Assembly (NCBI GenBank): GCA_964450955.1
Contig: CAYVFI010000012.1
Span: forward strand, 85,549 to 149,548
DNA: 64,000 nt
Reading direction: 5' to 3'
Source of the DNA: CAYNWT01 sp964450955
GTDB lineage: Bacteria; Planctomycetota; Planctomycetia; Planctomycetales; Planctomycetaceae
Shown here: piece by piece, positions 36,872 to 45,632 of the stretch
Numbering within the stretch: the stretch's first letter is position 1
Layout of the letters: every line of letters starts with the position of its first letter
Position numbers and translations under genes: made by a program
Notes under the pieces: model-generated
What the model was told of the DNA's origin: nothing
The model's input: only the letters and a program-made list of their open reading frames with translations
Databases searched by the model: none

Positions 36872-38452
36872 ATGAACAGACTGCTTTTTAGCTTGCTTGC
36901 CCTGGTTCTTGTTTCGCCAACGATTGCAGCGGACAAGCCAAACTTCGTGTTCATCCTTGTCGACGATTTGGGCAAAGCAGATATGAGCTGTGAGGGGAGC
37001 AAGTTCTACGAGACTCCCAACATCGACACCATCGCATCCCGAGCGATGCGGTTTGAGAACGGCTATGCGGCATGCCAGGTCTGCAGTCCATCCCGCGTGG
37101 CGATCCAAACCGGCAAGTACCCCGCGCGGGTCAGGATCACGGATTACATTTCACTGGGAGACAGTAACCAGCCGGAAAACTGGAACCGCAACACCGTGCT
37201 GCTTCCGGCGAAGTACAAGAAAAGGCTGCCGCTGGAGGAAAAGACCATCGCGGAAGCACTTGGCGAAAACGGGTACAGCACCTTCTTTGCTGGCAAGTGG
37301 CACCTCGGCGACGACGGGCACACTCCGTCAGAGCAGGGCTATCAGGTCAACGCTGGAGGCTATCATTTCGGCACACCGCCGGGCGGCTACTTTGCTCCGT
37401 ACCGAAATCCGAAACTGGATGATGGACCGGCCGGCGAAGTTCTGCCACTGCGGCTTGGTCGCGAGACAGCGAAGTTCATTCGCAATCATAAGGACAAGCC
37501 GTTCTACGCGATGTTGTCGTTTTATTCGGTGCACGGGCCGATTCAAAGCACGCAGGAACTGTGGAAGAAGTACCAGGCGAAAGCGGAGAAGATGGGGCTG
37601 ACCGGAGAGGACAAACAGCGGTTCATCATCGACCGTTCAAAAGAGGTCCGGCAAATTCAGGATCACCCGGTCTACGCGGGCATGATGGAATCGATGGATG
37701 CTGCCGTTGGCCTGGTTCTGAAAGCTTTGGATGAAACCGGCACCGCAGACAACACGGTCGTCATCTTCACCGGCGACAATGGCGGCGTCTCATCCGGCGA
37801 CGGTTTCGCGACCAGCAGTCTGCCTTTCCGAGGCGGTAAAGGGCGGCAATGGGAAGGCGGTTTTCGCGAACCGTACTACATCGCATGGCCGGGTGTGACA
37901 GATGGAAGTTCAACCAACGTGCCAGCAACAGGAACCGACTTCTACCCGACCATGTTGGATATCGCCGGCATCGATTTGATGCCCGAGCAACACAAAGACG
38001 GTGTCAGCCTGGTTCCGGTTCTTAAAGGCGACAAGATTGCCGATCGTGATCTCTTTTGGCATTACCCGCACTACGGTAACCAGGGCGGCGAACCCAGCAG
38101 TGTGATTCGACGCGGTGACTGGAAGCTAATTCATTACTACGAAGACAACCGCCGCGAGCTTTACAACATTGTTCTGGACGTGGGCGAGCAAAACGATATG
38201 GCGGCACGACAGCCGAAACGACTCGCGGAACTTGGCAAGGCGCTGGAAGCGTGGCTCAAGTCAGTCGATGCGTCACTGCCTACGAAGAACCCGAAGTGGG
38301 ACGAAGCAAAGTACGCGCAGCAGATAGAGAAGCTGCACAAAAACGGCCACCCAAGGCGAGAGCGAGAACACGCCCGGTTCCTCCAGCCCGATTTCGTCCC
38401 GCGCGGTGGCTGGTGGCAGGATCGCGGCAGGAAAATGAAAGAGAAGAAGTAG
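36872..38452 (+). CDS. Secreted sulfatase
   Basis: A 526-residue exported sulfatase with signal peptide MNRLLFSLLALVLVSPTIAA. The formylglycine site is QVCSPSRVAIQTG with Cys 71. Metal motifs include FVFILVDDLGKADM near residue 26 and IFTGDNGG near residue 300, with AGKWHLGDD. No additional C-terminal module is present, only a basic tail (GWWQDRGRKMKEKK). The ATG at 36872 gives the signal peptide; an in-frame start 13 codons earlier does not. The activity would be removal of sulfate from a carbohydrate or other ester in the periplasm or outside. Confidence 0.9.
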   Translation: MNRLLFSLLALVLVSPTIAADKPNFVFILVDDLGKADMSCEGSKFYETPNIDTIASRAMRFENGYAACQVCSPSRVAIQTGKYPARVRITDYISLGDSNQPENWNRNTVLLPAKYKKRLPLEEKTIAEALGENGYSTFFAGKWHLGDDGHTPSEQGYQVNAGGYHFGTPPGGYFAPYRNPKLDDGPAGEVLPLRLGRETAKFIRNHKDKPFYAMLSFYSVHGPIQSTQELWKKYQAKAEKMGLTGEDKQRFIIDRSKEVRQIQDHPVYAGMMESMDAAVGLVLKALDETGTADNTVVIFTGDNGGVSSGDGFATSSLPFRGGKGRQWEGGFREPYYIAWPGVTDGSSTNVPATGTDFYPTMLDIAGIDLMPEQHKDGVSLVPVLKGDKIADRDLFWHYPHYGNQGGEPSSVIRRGDWKLIHYYEDNRRELYNIVLDVGEQNDMAARQPKRLAELGKALEAWLKSVDASLPTKNPKWDEAKYAQQIEKLHKNGHPRREREHARFLQPDFVPRGGWWQDRGRKMKEKK

Positions 38453-38724
38453 CCGAAAGCGTCACTGGCTACGTCACCCCGTCACCCCGGCAGTTTGGCA
38501 AATCAAACCGCGTTTAGCGGCTTGTCCTAAGCGTGCCATGCGCGAAGGCTGGGTGAAGGTCTTGCCTTCTATTTCTTTCACGGGACGTCTGTGGAGTCGA
38601 TCAAGGAGAGGGGCTCAGCCCGGAGAAACGCAAGACAAACTGCCTCACCCCGAAGACAGACTCGGACAAGGTGTGAGTCTGATGGTTTGCACGGCGCGCG
38701 AAGCCTTCTTCACTCTGACAGTGC

Positions 38725-40035
38725 TTAAACGGCCAAATCGTCCTTGCTCGGTACAGCCAGCCCGGCTCCGGAAAACAGCGCCAATCCGAACGTGATCGGA
38801 CCCAAACGGCCGATAAACATCAGCCCGACGATAAGACACTTCGCAAGCGGTTCCAGCTCAGCAGTCAATCCACGCGAGAGTCCCACGGTTCCTAAAGCGG
38901 ACGCCACTTCAAACAAAATGTCTTCAAACGCGGCATCCTGAACCAGCATCAGGAACAGGCATCCAACGAAGAATACGAGAATATAGAAGACGACCGACGC
39001 GAACGCCTGAGCCAGTCGGTGGTCCGGAATGCGACAGCCCCAAAATGTGACCGTATGGCGGCCATGCAGCGTGCTCCACACTGTGGCGACCGCGGCCGAC
39101 ACAGATGTTGTCTTAAGGCCACCGCCAGTCCCCGATGGCGAACTACCCACAATCATCAGAAGCAAGACCAAAAGTGTTGTGGCCGGCGACAACGCTGAGA
39201 TGTCAGCCGAATTGAAACCGACTGTTGTTAGCGCAGAGATTGTTTGGAATCCCGTCACCAGAAGCCGCTCTTCACTTGGTAGCGCGCGGTACGATGGTTC
39301 AATTAGAAAAACTGCGATCCAACCACCAATCATAATCCACAGTGTTGCATGCAGGATAATGCGAGTCGTCAACGTGCGGCGTTTTTTGAGGCCAGTGAAT
39401 GTCCAAAAGGAGTCGCTCAAAACCAGAAAACCGATCGCTCCACCAAGGCTTAGTCCCGAGACAATTGCGTTCACCCAAAAGTTGTCAGCGAACTGCACCA
39501 AGCTGTCCGGGAACACACTGAAGCCCGCCGTACAAAACGAACTGACGGAATGAAAAATCGCCGGCCAAAGTGGATCCGCAACGCCCGCATCTCGAAACAC
39601 GAAAAACAACGCGATGGCGCCCACGATCTCAAAAGCAGCCGTAAAAAAAACCACGCTGCGCAAGACGCCCGTCGCACTCACCCCTTCCGGCAACGAGAAA
39701 CCTAAGCGAACGACATTTTCACGATCCTCCGGCAACTCGTGACGTCGCGCAAGTACCACGAATGACCCCAGCGTCATGTACCCGATTCCGCCAAATTGGA
39801 TCATCACAATGATCGCCAACTCACCAGGAAATGAATACGACGCTGGTGTTGAGATTGTCGCGAGGCCGGTCGTACTAACCGCAGAAGTCGCCGTGAAGAG
39901 GTGATCCAGGGCATCGCCGGAAGCATCTTCGTGGCACCACGGAAGGCACAGGACAATCCAGCCAAGCAAAACGTAGCTGGCGTAGCCTATGAGCAACAGT
40001 TTTGTTGGTTCGATCTGCGTTAGCTTGCGTCTCAC
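38725..40035 (-). CDS. trkH: TrkH/KtrB-type potassium uptake protein
   Basis: A 436-residue membrane protein of the TrkH/KtrB family. Several M1-P-M2 repeats can be seen, with filter-like segments such as LFTATSAVSTTGLATIS, FHSVSSFCTAGFSV, FQTISALTTVGFNS and VASALGTVGLSRG; glycines of the filter are in place. The GTG at 40035 gives the start MRRKLTQIEPTKL; a TTG at 40074 is also in frame. It imports K+ in complex with a TrkA/KtrA-type regulatory subunit, which is not seen nearby. Divergent from ychF. Confidence 0.88.
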   Translation of the reverse strand: MRRKLTQIEPTKLLLIGYASYVLLGWIVLCLPWCHEDASGDALDHLFTATSAVSTTGLATISTPASYSFPGELAIIVMIQFGGIGYMTLGSFVVLARRHELPEDRENVVRLGFSLPEGVSATGVLRSVVFFTAAFEIVGAIALFFVFRDAGVADPLWPAIFHSVSSFCTAGFSVFPDSLVQFADNFWVNAIVSGLSLGGAIGFLVLSDSFWTFTGLKKRRTLTTRIILHATLWIMIGGWIAVFLIEPSYRALPSEERLLVTGFQTISALTTVGFNSADISALSPATTLLVLLLMIVGSSPSGTGGGLKTTSVSAAVATVWSTLHGRHTVTFWGCRIPDHRLAQAFASVVFYILVFFVGCLFLMLVQDAAFEDILFEVASALGTVGLSRGLTAELEPLAKCLIVGLMFIGRLGPITFGLALFSGAGLAVPSKDDLAV

Positions 40036-40595
40036 GTCTGTTTTCCTGAAACAATTCGTTGGCCGATTGCTCAATTGCCGGGAGCGTCAGTCCACATCCC
40101 TGGCTCGCCAACAACCGAGAAAGAGAGTACCAACACGTAAGTCGTTTTTGCACTGACCGAAGAGGGAAGGAACGGGAAGCCAGTTAGGGACAGCGACTTC
40201 TTGTTTAAGTGTGCAAGCTCAACTCGGTTGCATTCGTTTGGAACAGAACCACTCATGGGCACCGCTGTGGCAGGACTGAAAAAACATGAGTGCCCCATGA
40301 GTGTCGATTAGTGGTTCAAACATTTTAGCAAGAAGGACCACTTCCTGCGGCGGGAACGGACAACCGGCGTGGGTTCATTGACCAACGGAGCCATCCGGTT
40401 TTGCAACTTCGGCTGGCCGCCATTTGGGCGAATTTGCCACGATTTGTCGTTCCCCGTAAACACATTGCGAAACCGGGCAGGCGTAACCAGCAATGTGTCT
40501 GGGAATGGCTCCCATAGTTTCCTATACCAGTGCCTCGTGAAGAACCGGTTGACGCCTCGGGAGACGCGGGGCAGCAGAAATCAGAAGAGAAGATC
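40036..40595. other. Divergent intergenic region between trkH and ychF
   Basis: This 560-base region has no convincing gene. It contains an inverted repeat, CACTCATGGGCAC (40250..40262) facing GTGCCCCATGAGTG (40290..40303). CATGAGTG also occurs as a direct copy at 40285..40292, so the octamer appears three times in 54 bases. AACCAC/GTGGTT (40247, 40311) extends the pairing. It could be an operator in a divergent promoter region. Confidence 0.45.
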
Positions 40596-41684
40596 ATGGA
40601 AGCTGGAATTGTCGGGCTGCCGAATGTTGGCAAGAGCACCCTGTTTAATGCACTTACTTGTTCCACCGGAGCCCAGGCCGCGAACTACCCGTTCTGCACA
40701 ATCGAACCCAACGAAGGCATCGTCAGTGTGCCCGACCCGCGACTGGACACGATCACGAAATACATCCCGCCCCAAAAAGTCATCCCTGCCATTCTGAAGC
40801 TGGTCGATATCGCCGGCATCGTTGAAGGAGCCAGCAAGGGTGAAGGCCTGGGTAATAAGTTCCTCAGCCACATTCGCGAAGTCGACGCCATCATGCAGGT
40901 GGTGCGTTGCTTTGAAGACGAAGACGTCGTCCACGTCAGCGACAAGGTGGACCCACTGGCCGACATCGATGTCATTGAGATGGAACTCATGCTGGCCGAC
41001 ATGGAAACACTGGCCAACGCCAAACCCAAAGCCGAACGCACCGCCCGCAGCGGCGACAAGGACGGCATTCTTCGAGTCGCCACCATCGAAAAATGTCAGG
41101 CGCATGTGGAAGCCGAAAAGCCGCTCCGCACCCTTGAGTTCAACGAAGACGAAGCGCGTATCGTCAAAGGCTTTGGCCTGATGACGGCCAAGCCAATCCT
41201 TTACGTCGCCAACGTCGACGAAAACGACATGGTGGGCGAAGGCGAATTGGTTCAAAAGGTTCGAGCCCATGCTGAAAAAGCCGGAGCCCAGGTGGTTCCC
41301 GTCTGTGCAAAACTGGAAGCCGAACTGGCAGAACTGGACGAAGAAGACCGAATCGAAATGCTGGAATCTGTCGGCCTAAGCGAACCAGCTCTGGCACCAC
41401 TCGCGCGAGCCGCATACCGCACACTCGGCCTGCATAGCTACTTCACCGCCGGCGAAAAAGAAGTCCGTGCCTGGACGATCCCCATCGGTGCAACAGCCCC
41501 ACAAGCGGCCGGCGTCATTCACACGGACTTCGAAAAGGGTTTCATCCGCTGCGAGGTCTATTCACTGGACGATCTTGAAGAACACAAAGCAGAGAAAGAC
41601 ATCCGCGCCGCGGGGAAACTGCGAGTCGAAGGAAAAGCCTACGTCATGCAGGACGGAGACATCTGCCACTTCCTGTTCAACTAA
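40596..41684 (+). CDS. ychF: YchF/OLA1-type redox-regulated ATPase
   Basis: A 362-residue P-loop NTPase of the YchF/OLA1 family, which binds ATP better than GTP and associates with ribosomes. The P-loop is GLPNVGKSTLFNAL near residue 6, followed by NYPFCTIEPNEG and the Walker B-like DIAGIVEGASKGEGLGN near residue 68. A C-terminal TGS-like domain starts around residue 280 (YFTAGEKEVRAWTI) and ends KAYVMQDGDICHFLFN. The ATG at 40596 begins MEAGIVGLPN; an in-frame start 22 codons upstream is not supported. It is a housekeeping protein. Confidence 0.96.
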   Translation: MEAGIVGLPNVGKSTLFNALTCSTGAQAANYPFCTIEPNEGIVSVPDPRLDTITKYIPPQKVIPAILKLVDIAGIVEGASKGEGLGNKFLSHIREVDAIMQVVRCFEDEDVVHVSDKVDPLADIDVIEMELMLADMETLANAKPKAERTARSGDKDGILRVATIEKCQAHVEAEKPLRTLEFNEDEARIVKGFGLMTAKPILYVANVDENDMVGEGELVQKVRAHAEKAGAQVVPVCAKLEAELAELDEEDRIEMLESVGLSEPALAPLARAAYRTLGLHSYFTAGEKEVRAWTIPIGATAPQAAGVIHTDFEKGFIRCEVYSLDDLEEHKAEKDIRAAGKLRVEGKAYVMQDGDICHFLFN

Positions 41685-41751
41685 AACGACTGAAGCCCGG
41701 CATCCAGAATCGCGCTCTGTTCCGAGGCAGGCCACGTGTTAGAATGGAACC

Positions 41752-41985
41752 ATGATTCGAGCGTATGAGGAAATCGTAGACTTTATTGCGGCGGGTTCGA
41801 CCCCTGATGCCGTGGCGAGTTTCGAGTCGTCCCAGGCAACGAAAGACCGCGTGGCTGAGTTGGTTCGCAAGGAGAAAACAGACGGACTCTCCGCTGAAGA
41901 GGCCGCTGATTTAGATCACTACCTGAACCTCGAACACATCATGCGACTTGCCAAGGCGCGAGCGCGGCAGCGCTGCTCGCAATGA
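41752..41985 (+). CDS. Small protein paired with HNH nuclease
   Basis: A 77-residue acidic protein (IRAYEEIVDFIAAGSTPDAV; then DGLSAEEAADLDHYLNLEHI). I do not know a function. The same kind of small protein appears upstream of HNH nuclease or similar genes in planctomycetes and cyanobacteria, from memory. Its stop codon overlaps the start of the HNH gene by 4 bases (41982..41985), so the two are translationally coupled. It may be an inhibitor, a partner or a DNA-binding subunit. Possible toxin-antitoxin-like logic is a guess. Confidence 0.7.
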   Translation: MIRAYEEIVDFIAAGSTPDAVASFESSQATKDRVAELVRKEKTDGLSAEEAADLDHYLNLEHIMRLAKARARQRCSQ

Positions 41986-42425
41986 CCAGCTACATCGCTA
42001 GTGACCTGCGACGACTGGTCGCATTGCGAGCTAACCACTGGTGCGAGTACTGCCTGATCGCTGAGGAAGACACATTTCTGGGTTGTCAGGTAGATCATGT
42101 GATTGCTGAAAAGCACGGCGGAGAAACAACAGAGGAGAACCTCAGTTTCGCCTGCACTTTCTGCAACCGTTCCAAAGGTTCGGATATCGGTTCGATCGCT
42201 CCAAGTTCGGGCGAATTCACTCGGTTCTACAATCCGCGAGTGGACTTGTGGGACGACCACTTCGAATTGAAAGACGCGACTATCGCTCCCAGGACCCCTG
42301 TTGGTGAAACCACGGTTCGAATTCTCAAGTTCAATACTCCCGAGCGCATTATGGAACGCGATGCGCTGATTGCGACCCATCGGTATCCGCCAGCCAGTCC
42401 GGTTGATGAGGTGACGGATCGGTGA
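41982..42425 (+). CDS. HNH endonuclease
   Basis: A 147-residue HNH nuclease. The zinc and active-site pattern is visible: CEYCLI near residue 19, QVDHVIAEKHGGET near residue 36 (the DH catalytic pair) and CTFCNRSKGSD near residue 59. These are the classic CxxC...DH...CxxC features. It lacks other domains, so it may be a stand-alone nuclease or a defence or homing element. It overlaps the upstream small gene. The SulP gene begins 7 bases later on the same strand but is unlikely to be functionally related. Confidence 0.85.
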   Translation: MTSYIASDLRRLVALRANHWCEYCLIAEEDTFLGCQVDHVIAEKHGGETTEENLSFACTFCNRSKGSDIGSIAPSSGEFTRFYNPRVDLWDDHFELKDATIAPRTPVGETTVRILKFNTPERIMERDALIATHRYPPASPVDEVTDR

Positions 42426-42432
42426 TCGGCTT

Positions 42433-43953
42433 ATGAATGGCATCAAACGGGGTGACCTTGTCGCCGGCGTAAGCGTCGCGGCAATCGCGATTCCTCAGTC
42501 GCTGGCGTATGCTGAGATCGCTGGCATGCCGGTTCATATCGGTCTGTATGCGGCTGCGATTCCGCCCATCATTGCGGCGTTCTTTGCGTCGTCGCGGTAT
42601 CTCCAAACCGGCCCGGTCGCGATGACCGGACTGCTGACCTTCGGGGCGCTTGCGACTTTGCAGACTCCCGGAACGCCCGCGTATGTTGAAGCGGGAATCC
42701 TGCTGGCTCTGATTGTTGGCATCGTAAGAGTTCTGCTAGGGGTGATGAACGCCGGCATTCTGGCGTATCTCATGTCCCAACCAGTGCTGCTGGGCTTCTC
42801 ATCCGCGGCTGCGATTTTGATTGTCGCGTCCCAGATGGAACTCGTGCTGGGGCTACCTCAGGCAGACGGCCCGTTACTAAGCCGGGCAGCGTCGGCGCTG
42901 ACATTGCGCACGGCGGAATGGAACACGACGGCAATCGGTGTTGCTGGTGTGGCGGGTTGCATTGTTGTGTTCGGAAAGAAAGTGCACCGGTTGTTTCCGG
43001 CGATTCTAATCGCCGTCGTTTTGGGTGTTCTGGTTAACTACTTCGCGAAATTGCCCGTGGAAACGGTCGGAACCATACCAGAAGGTTTGCCAAGCTTCTC
43101 ATTTGCGATTCCGTGGGATCTGGTTCCGCGGTTGCTGATTCCCGGCATTGTGATCGCGGTCGTCGGTTTCGCCGAACCGGCCGCAATCGCACGAACACTG
43201 GCCGCGCAGGATCGCCGCGCCTGGGATCCGGATCGTGAATTCCTTAGCCAGGGTGTTGCGAACGTCGCGTCTGCTTTGGTTGGTTCGTTCCCCGTTGGCG
43301 GTTCGTTCTCACGAAGCGCGGTTGCGAAACTTGCCGGGGCGCAAAGTCGGTTCACCGGGCTCATTGGTGGCATCATTGTGTTCGCGTTCCTGCCGTTTGC
43401 CGGTTTGCTGGAATCGCTGCCGCGCGCGGTGCTGGGAGCCATTGTGATTGTGGCGACCGTGCGATTAATCAAACTACGCGCGTTGTTTCGGATGATTCGG
43501 GTGACGTGGGGTCAGTCGCTGGTAGCGTGGGCGACGTTCTTTGCGACGCTGGTGTTTGCTCCTCGCGTTGATTTGGGTTTGATCATCGGTGTCGTGTTGG
43601 CGACGGCGATTCATCTGCGGCGCGAATCGAAGATTGGTTTGGAAACGCAAGTTGTCGATGGCACGTTGGAATTGGTTCCGTCCGGAGTCCTGTATTTTGG
43701 TTCGGCGCCGGGGCTAAGCCAGGCACTTGTGAACCAACTTGCCGAACACGATGACGACAGCATCTCGCGAGTTGTCGTTGACCTGTCTGAACTTGGCCGC
43801 GTCGATTACACGGGTGTCCTGGAACTCAAAGGTTTCCTGGACGACTGCCAAACGGCCGGACTGGAAGCGAAGTTGCGAGACATTCCCGACCACGCGAACG
43901 GAACACTCACCCGCGCGCTGGGCGACGAACTTGACACACTTCGGGAAGTGTAG
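42433..43953 (+). CDS. SulP/SLC26 family anion transporter
   Basis: A 506-residue membrane protein with about a dozen helices and the SulP signature IPQSLAYAEIAGMP near residue 19. A C-terminal STAS domain occupies residues ~410-500 (SISRVVVDLSELGRVDYTGV). Family members move sulfate, bicarbonate or other anions. The sulfatase genes nearby make sulfate plausible, but bicarbonate or molybdate cannot be excluded. It is followed by the HPP gene on the opposite strand. Confidence 0.88.
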   Translation: MNGIKRGDLVAGVSVAAIAIPQSLAYAEIAGMPVHIGLYAAAIPPIIAAFFASSRYLQTGPVAMTGLLTFGALATLQTPGTPAYVEAGILLALIVGIVRVLLGVMNAGILAYLMSQPVLLGFSSAAAILIVASQMELVLGLPQADGPLLSRAASALTLRTAEWNTTAIGVAGVAGCIVVFGKKVHRLFPAILIAVVLGVLVNYFAKLPVETVGTIPEGLPSFSFAIPWDLVPRLLIPGIVIAVVGFAEPAAIARTLAAQDRRAWDPDREFLSQGVANVASALVGSFPVGGSFSRSAVAKLAGAQSRFTGLIGGIIVFAFLPFAGLLESLPRAVLGAIVIVATVRLIKLRALFRMIRVTWGQSLVAWATFFATLVFAPRVDLGLIIGVVLATAIHLRRESKIGLETQVVDGTLELVPSGVLYFGSAPGLSQALVNQLAEHDDDSISRVVVDLSELGRVDYTGVLELKGFLDDCQTAGLEAKLRDIPDHANGTLTRALGDELDTLREV

Positions 43954-43957
43954 CCGA

Positions 43958-44626
43958 TCAGAGGTCGCGCGGTGTTGGCTGCTCTTCGGGTTCGGGTTCG
44001 GGTTCGGGTTCTGCTTCCACTGTTACCAGCACTTCACGGCCGTAGTAGTCGCGGCGAAACTCTCGACCGAACTTCTTGAACTCCAGTTCTTCCAGGTACA
44101 TGTACGCCAGAATCTTGACGATTGTCAGCAGGCCAATGATTGCCAGTATCAACAATGACAAATGTCTGATCGGGCGATCCTGAATGATAAATGCCATCGC
44201 GCTGCCAATCGCGGCGGGGTGCATGGTGTCCATCAAACGCATCAGGACAATCGGAATGCCAACGGCCAGAAAACACTGCAGCGGAATAGGCAGCAGTTCG
44301 TTGTCATGAATTGGCGAAAGCGCAACGCAAACTATGGCTGCCACGACGTACGCCGTCACGATTGTGCGCAGGCTGTTGGTCTTGGCCAGAGGCGCGAAGA
44401 CGACCGCTGCTCCCGACGAACCCAGACACGCAAACAACAGCAGGTCACCTTCTTCGAGGCTCTGCACCAGCCAGGCAACAAGCGCCACTGATGCGCCCGC
44501 GATCACACCATTCACTGCAGCTGCCTGCCACCGATTCGCGCGTTCGATGCGGAAGAATGTTTGTTCAATGTTGCGAGCCAGCTTGGTGAGTGGCTGAGCG
44601 AAAACGTGTCGGTCGTCCGACTTCAT
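43958..44626 (-). CDS. HPP family membrane protein with EP-rich tail
   Basis: A 222-residue membrane protein of the HPP family, with the name motif seen as MDTMHPAAIGSAMAF near residue 133. Four or five helices are present (ASVALVAWLVQSLEEG; LLFACLGSSGAAVVF). HPP proteins have been linked to nitrite transport in plastids, but most are uncharacterised. The C-terminal ~20 residues form an EPEPEPEPEEQP tail, like the tail in PntA part 1 of this window. The gene is convergent with SulP and its stop lies five bases from the SulP stop. Confidence 0.82.
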   Translation of the reverse strand: MKSDDRHVFAQPLTKLARNIEQTFFRIERANRWQAAAVNGVIAGASVALVAWLVQSLEEGDLLLFACLGSSGAAVVFAPLAKTNSLRTIVTAYVVAAIVCVALSPIHDNELLPIPLQCFLAVGIPIVLMRLMDTMHPAAIGSAMAFIIQDRPIRHLSLLILAIIGLLTIVKILAYMYLEELEFKKFGREFRRDYYGREVLVTVEAEPEPEPEPEEQPTPRDL

Positions 44627-44952
44627 GGTTCACTCTTTGTAGGTGGTGTGCGAAATATCACATAAACTGCGATACCCCTGCTGAGGCCCCTTCCAAGTTG
44701 CGGGGAGCTTACGACGCAGAGGAAACGTGTTCATTTCGCACATTTTGCGGCAGACAACAACCGATCTTCTTTCTGTGAGATCCGAGTTTCTTCAGAAAAA
44801 TCAGCCGCTTTTTGGGCGGACCTGTGCTGAAAACCGGATATCATCGTGGTGGACATTCCCGATGGCGGGGGTGTCTTTGGCACCGAGTTCACTGGATGAG
44901 AGTGAAATGACTCGGACGAAATCTTTTTCTAATAACTGAAAGAAGTCACATT
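44627..44952. other. Promoter/leader region of the selenoprotein gene
   Basis: A 326-base spacer without a gene. The 3' part has an imperfect hairpin at 44883..44915 (CCGAG and TTCACT on one side, AGTGAA and CTCGG on the other) and a T-run at 44924..44928. It sits 37 bases before the ATG of the selenoprotein gene and could act as a leader attenuator. Confidence 0.35.
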
Positions 44953-45372
44953 ATGATTCGATTCATGATGGGGCTATCTATCGCATGTCTGCTTGTAGGT
45001 TGTGGCGACGCTGCCACTGAAACTGCGGACGAAGCGACGGATGCCCCGGCACCAGCTGCCACCGACGGCGCAGCAACGGAAGCGCCTGCTGGCGATACCG
45101 AAGTTGCAGCCACAGAAGAGCCGGCTCAGGAAACTGCGCCAGCTGAGATGATGACCGTAAAATTCAAAGTCCCGGGCATGACCTGAGGGGTTGGATGAAC
45201 TGCCAAGGTCGAAAAGGCCTTGCGAAGTCTACCGGGTGTAGACAAAGACTCTGTAAGTTGTGATTTCAAGACGACCATCGCAGTTGCGAAGGTCAGTAAA
45301 GATTTCGAGACGACGGCTGCGACAGATGCAATTGCTGATGCCGGTTTCAAGGGCGCAACAGTAGTCGAGTAG
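44953..45372 (+). CDS. Putative double-selenocysteine HMA-domain lipoprotein (UGA read-through)
   Basis: Read through two in-frame UGA codons (45184..45186 and 45196..45198), this gene gives 139 residues ending at TAG 45370. Residues 1-18 are a lipoprotein signal (MIRFMMGLSIACLLVGC; lipidated Cys 17), residues ~19-65 an Ala/Thr/Glu-rich linker and residues ~67-139 a complete heavy-metal-associated fold. The metal loop reads GMTUGVGUTAKVEKAL (U = UGA), where CopZ- and MerP-like domains have GMTCxxC and VEKAL; the downstream LPGVD, CDFKT and ATDAIADAGF also match. A frameshift or decay would not put both stops exactly on the two cysteines. selA at 20803 supports recoding. It likely sits in the outer or inner membrane facing the periplasm. 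Metal binding or redox chemistry of a UxxU pair is inferred. Not truncated by the UGAs, which automatic callers would treat as stops. Confidence 0.88.
45204..45222 (+). promoter_or_regulatory. Candidate SECIS hairpin for first UGA
   Basis: CAAGGTC (45204..45210) pairs with GGCCTTG (45216..45222), one pair being G-U, with loop GAAAA. The loop begins 24 bases after the first UGA and has a G at its first position, as bacterial SECIS rules require. It lies inside the coding sequence, as bacterial SECIS elements do. Confidence 0.6.
45227..45243 (+). promoter_or_regulatory. Candidate SECIS hairpin for second UGA
   Basis: GTCTAC (45227..45232) pairs perfectly with GTAGAC (45238..45243) around the loop CGGGT. 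The loop begins 34 bases after the second UGA and has G at the second and third positions, fitting the 16-37 base window used for bacterial SECIS prediction. Confidence 0.6.
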
Positions 45373-45406
45373 TCGCCGCGGCGAAAAAAAATGCTCTCAT
45401 CCAAAG

Positions 45407-45441
45407 AAGCCACCTCATTCACCTGGGGTGGCTTTCCTTTT
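45407..45441 (+). terminator. Intrinsic terminator after the selenoprotein gene
   Basis: AAGCCACC (45407..45414) pairs with GGTGGCTT (45427..45434) over a 12-base loop and is followed by a T-rich stretch to 45441. It lies 35 bases after the TAG stop, supporting a transcript that runs through both UGAs. Confidence 0.75.
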
Positions 45442-45632
45442 GCGCGGGCAGTTTGTCGGAACCAACTTAACACCGCCCAGCGGCGGGCAGATGGGCCATG
45501 CTTTCGGCAGATTGTGCCGCTTACCGCACAATCGGATGAGCTATCGCAAAGTCGGTGATGCCTGCATGACGACCGACCATTATTGTCTCTGTTTCAGCAG
45601 CCAATACGGTTCGAACGAAATCGATAGCACCC

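Noticed and set aside
45187..45372. Region after the first UGA as a separate or decayed gene
   Set aside because: The frame continues in perfect register with HMA homology through both UGAs to a normal stop, so pseudogene decay is less likely than recoding.
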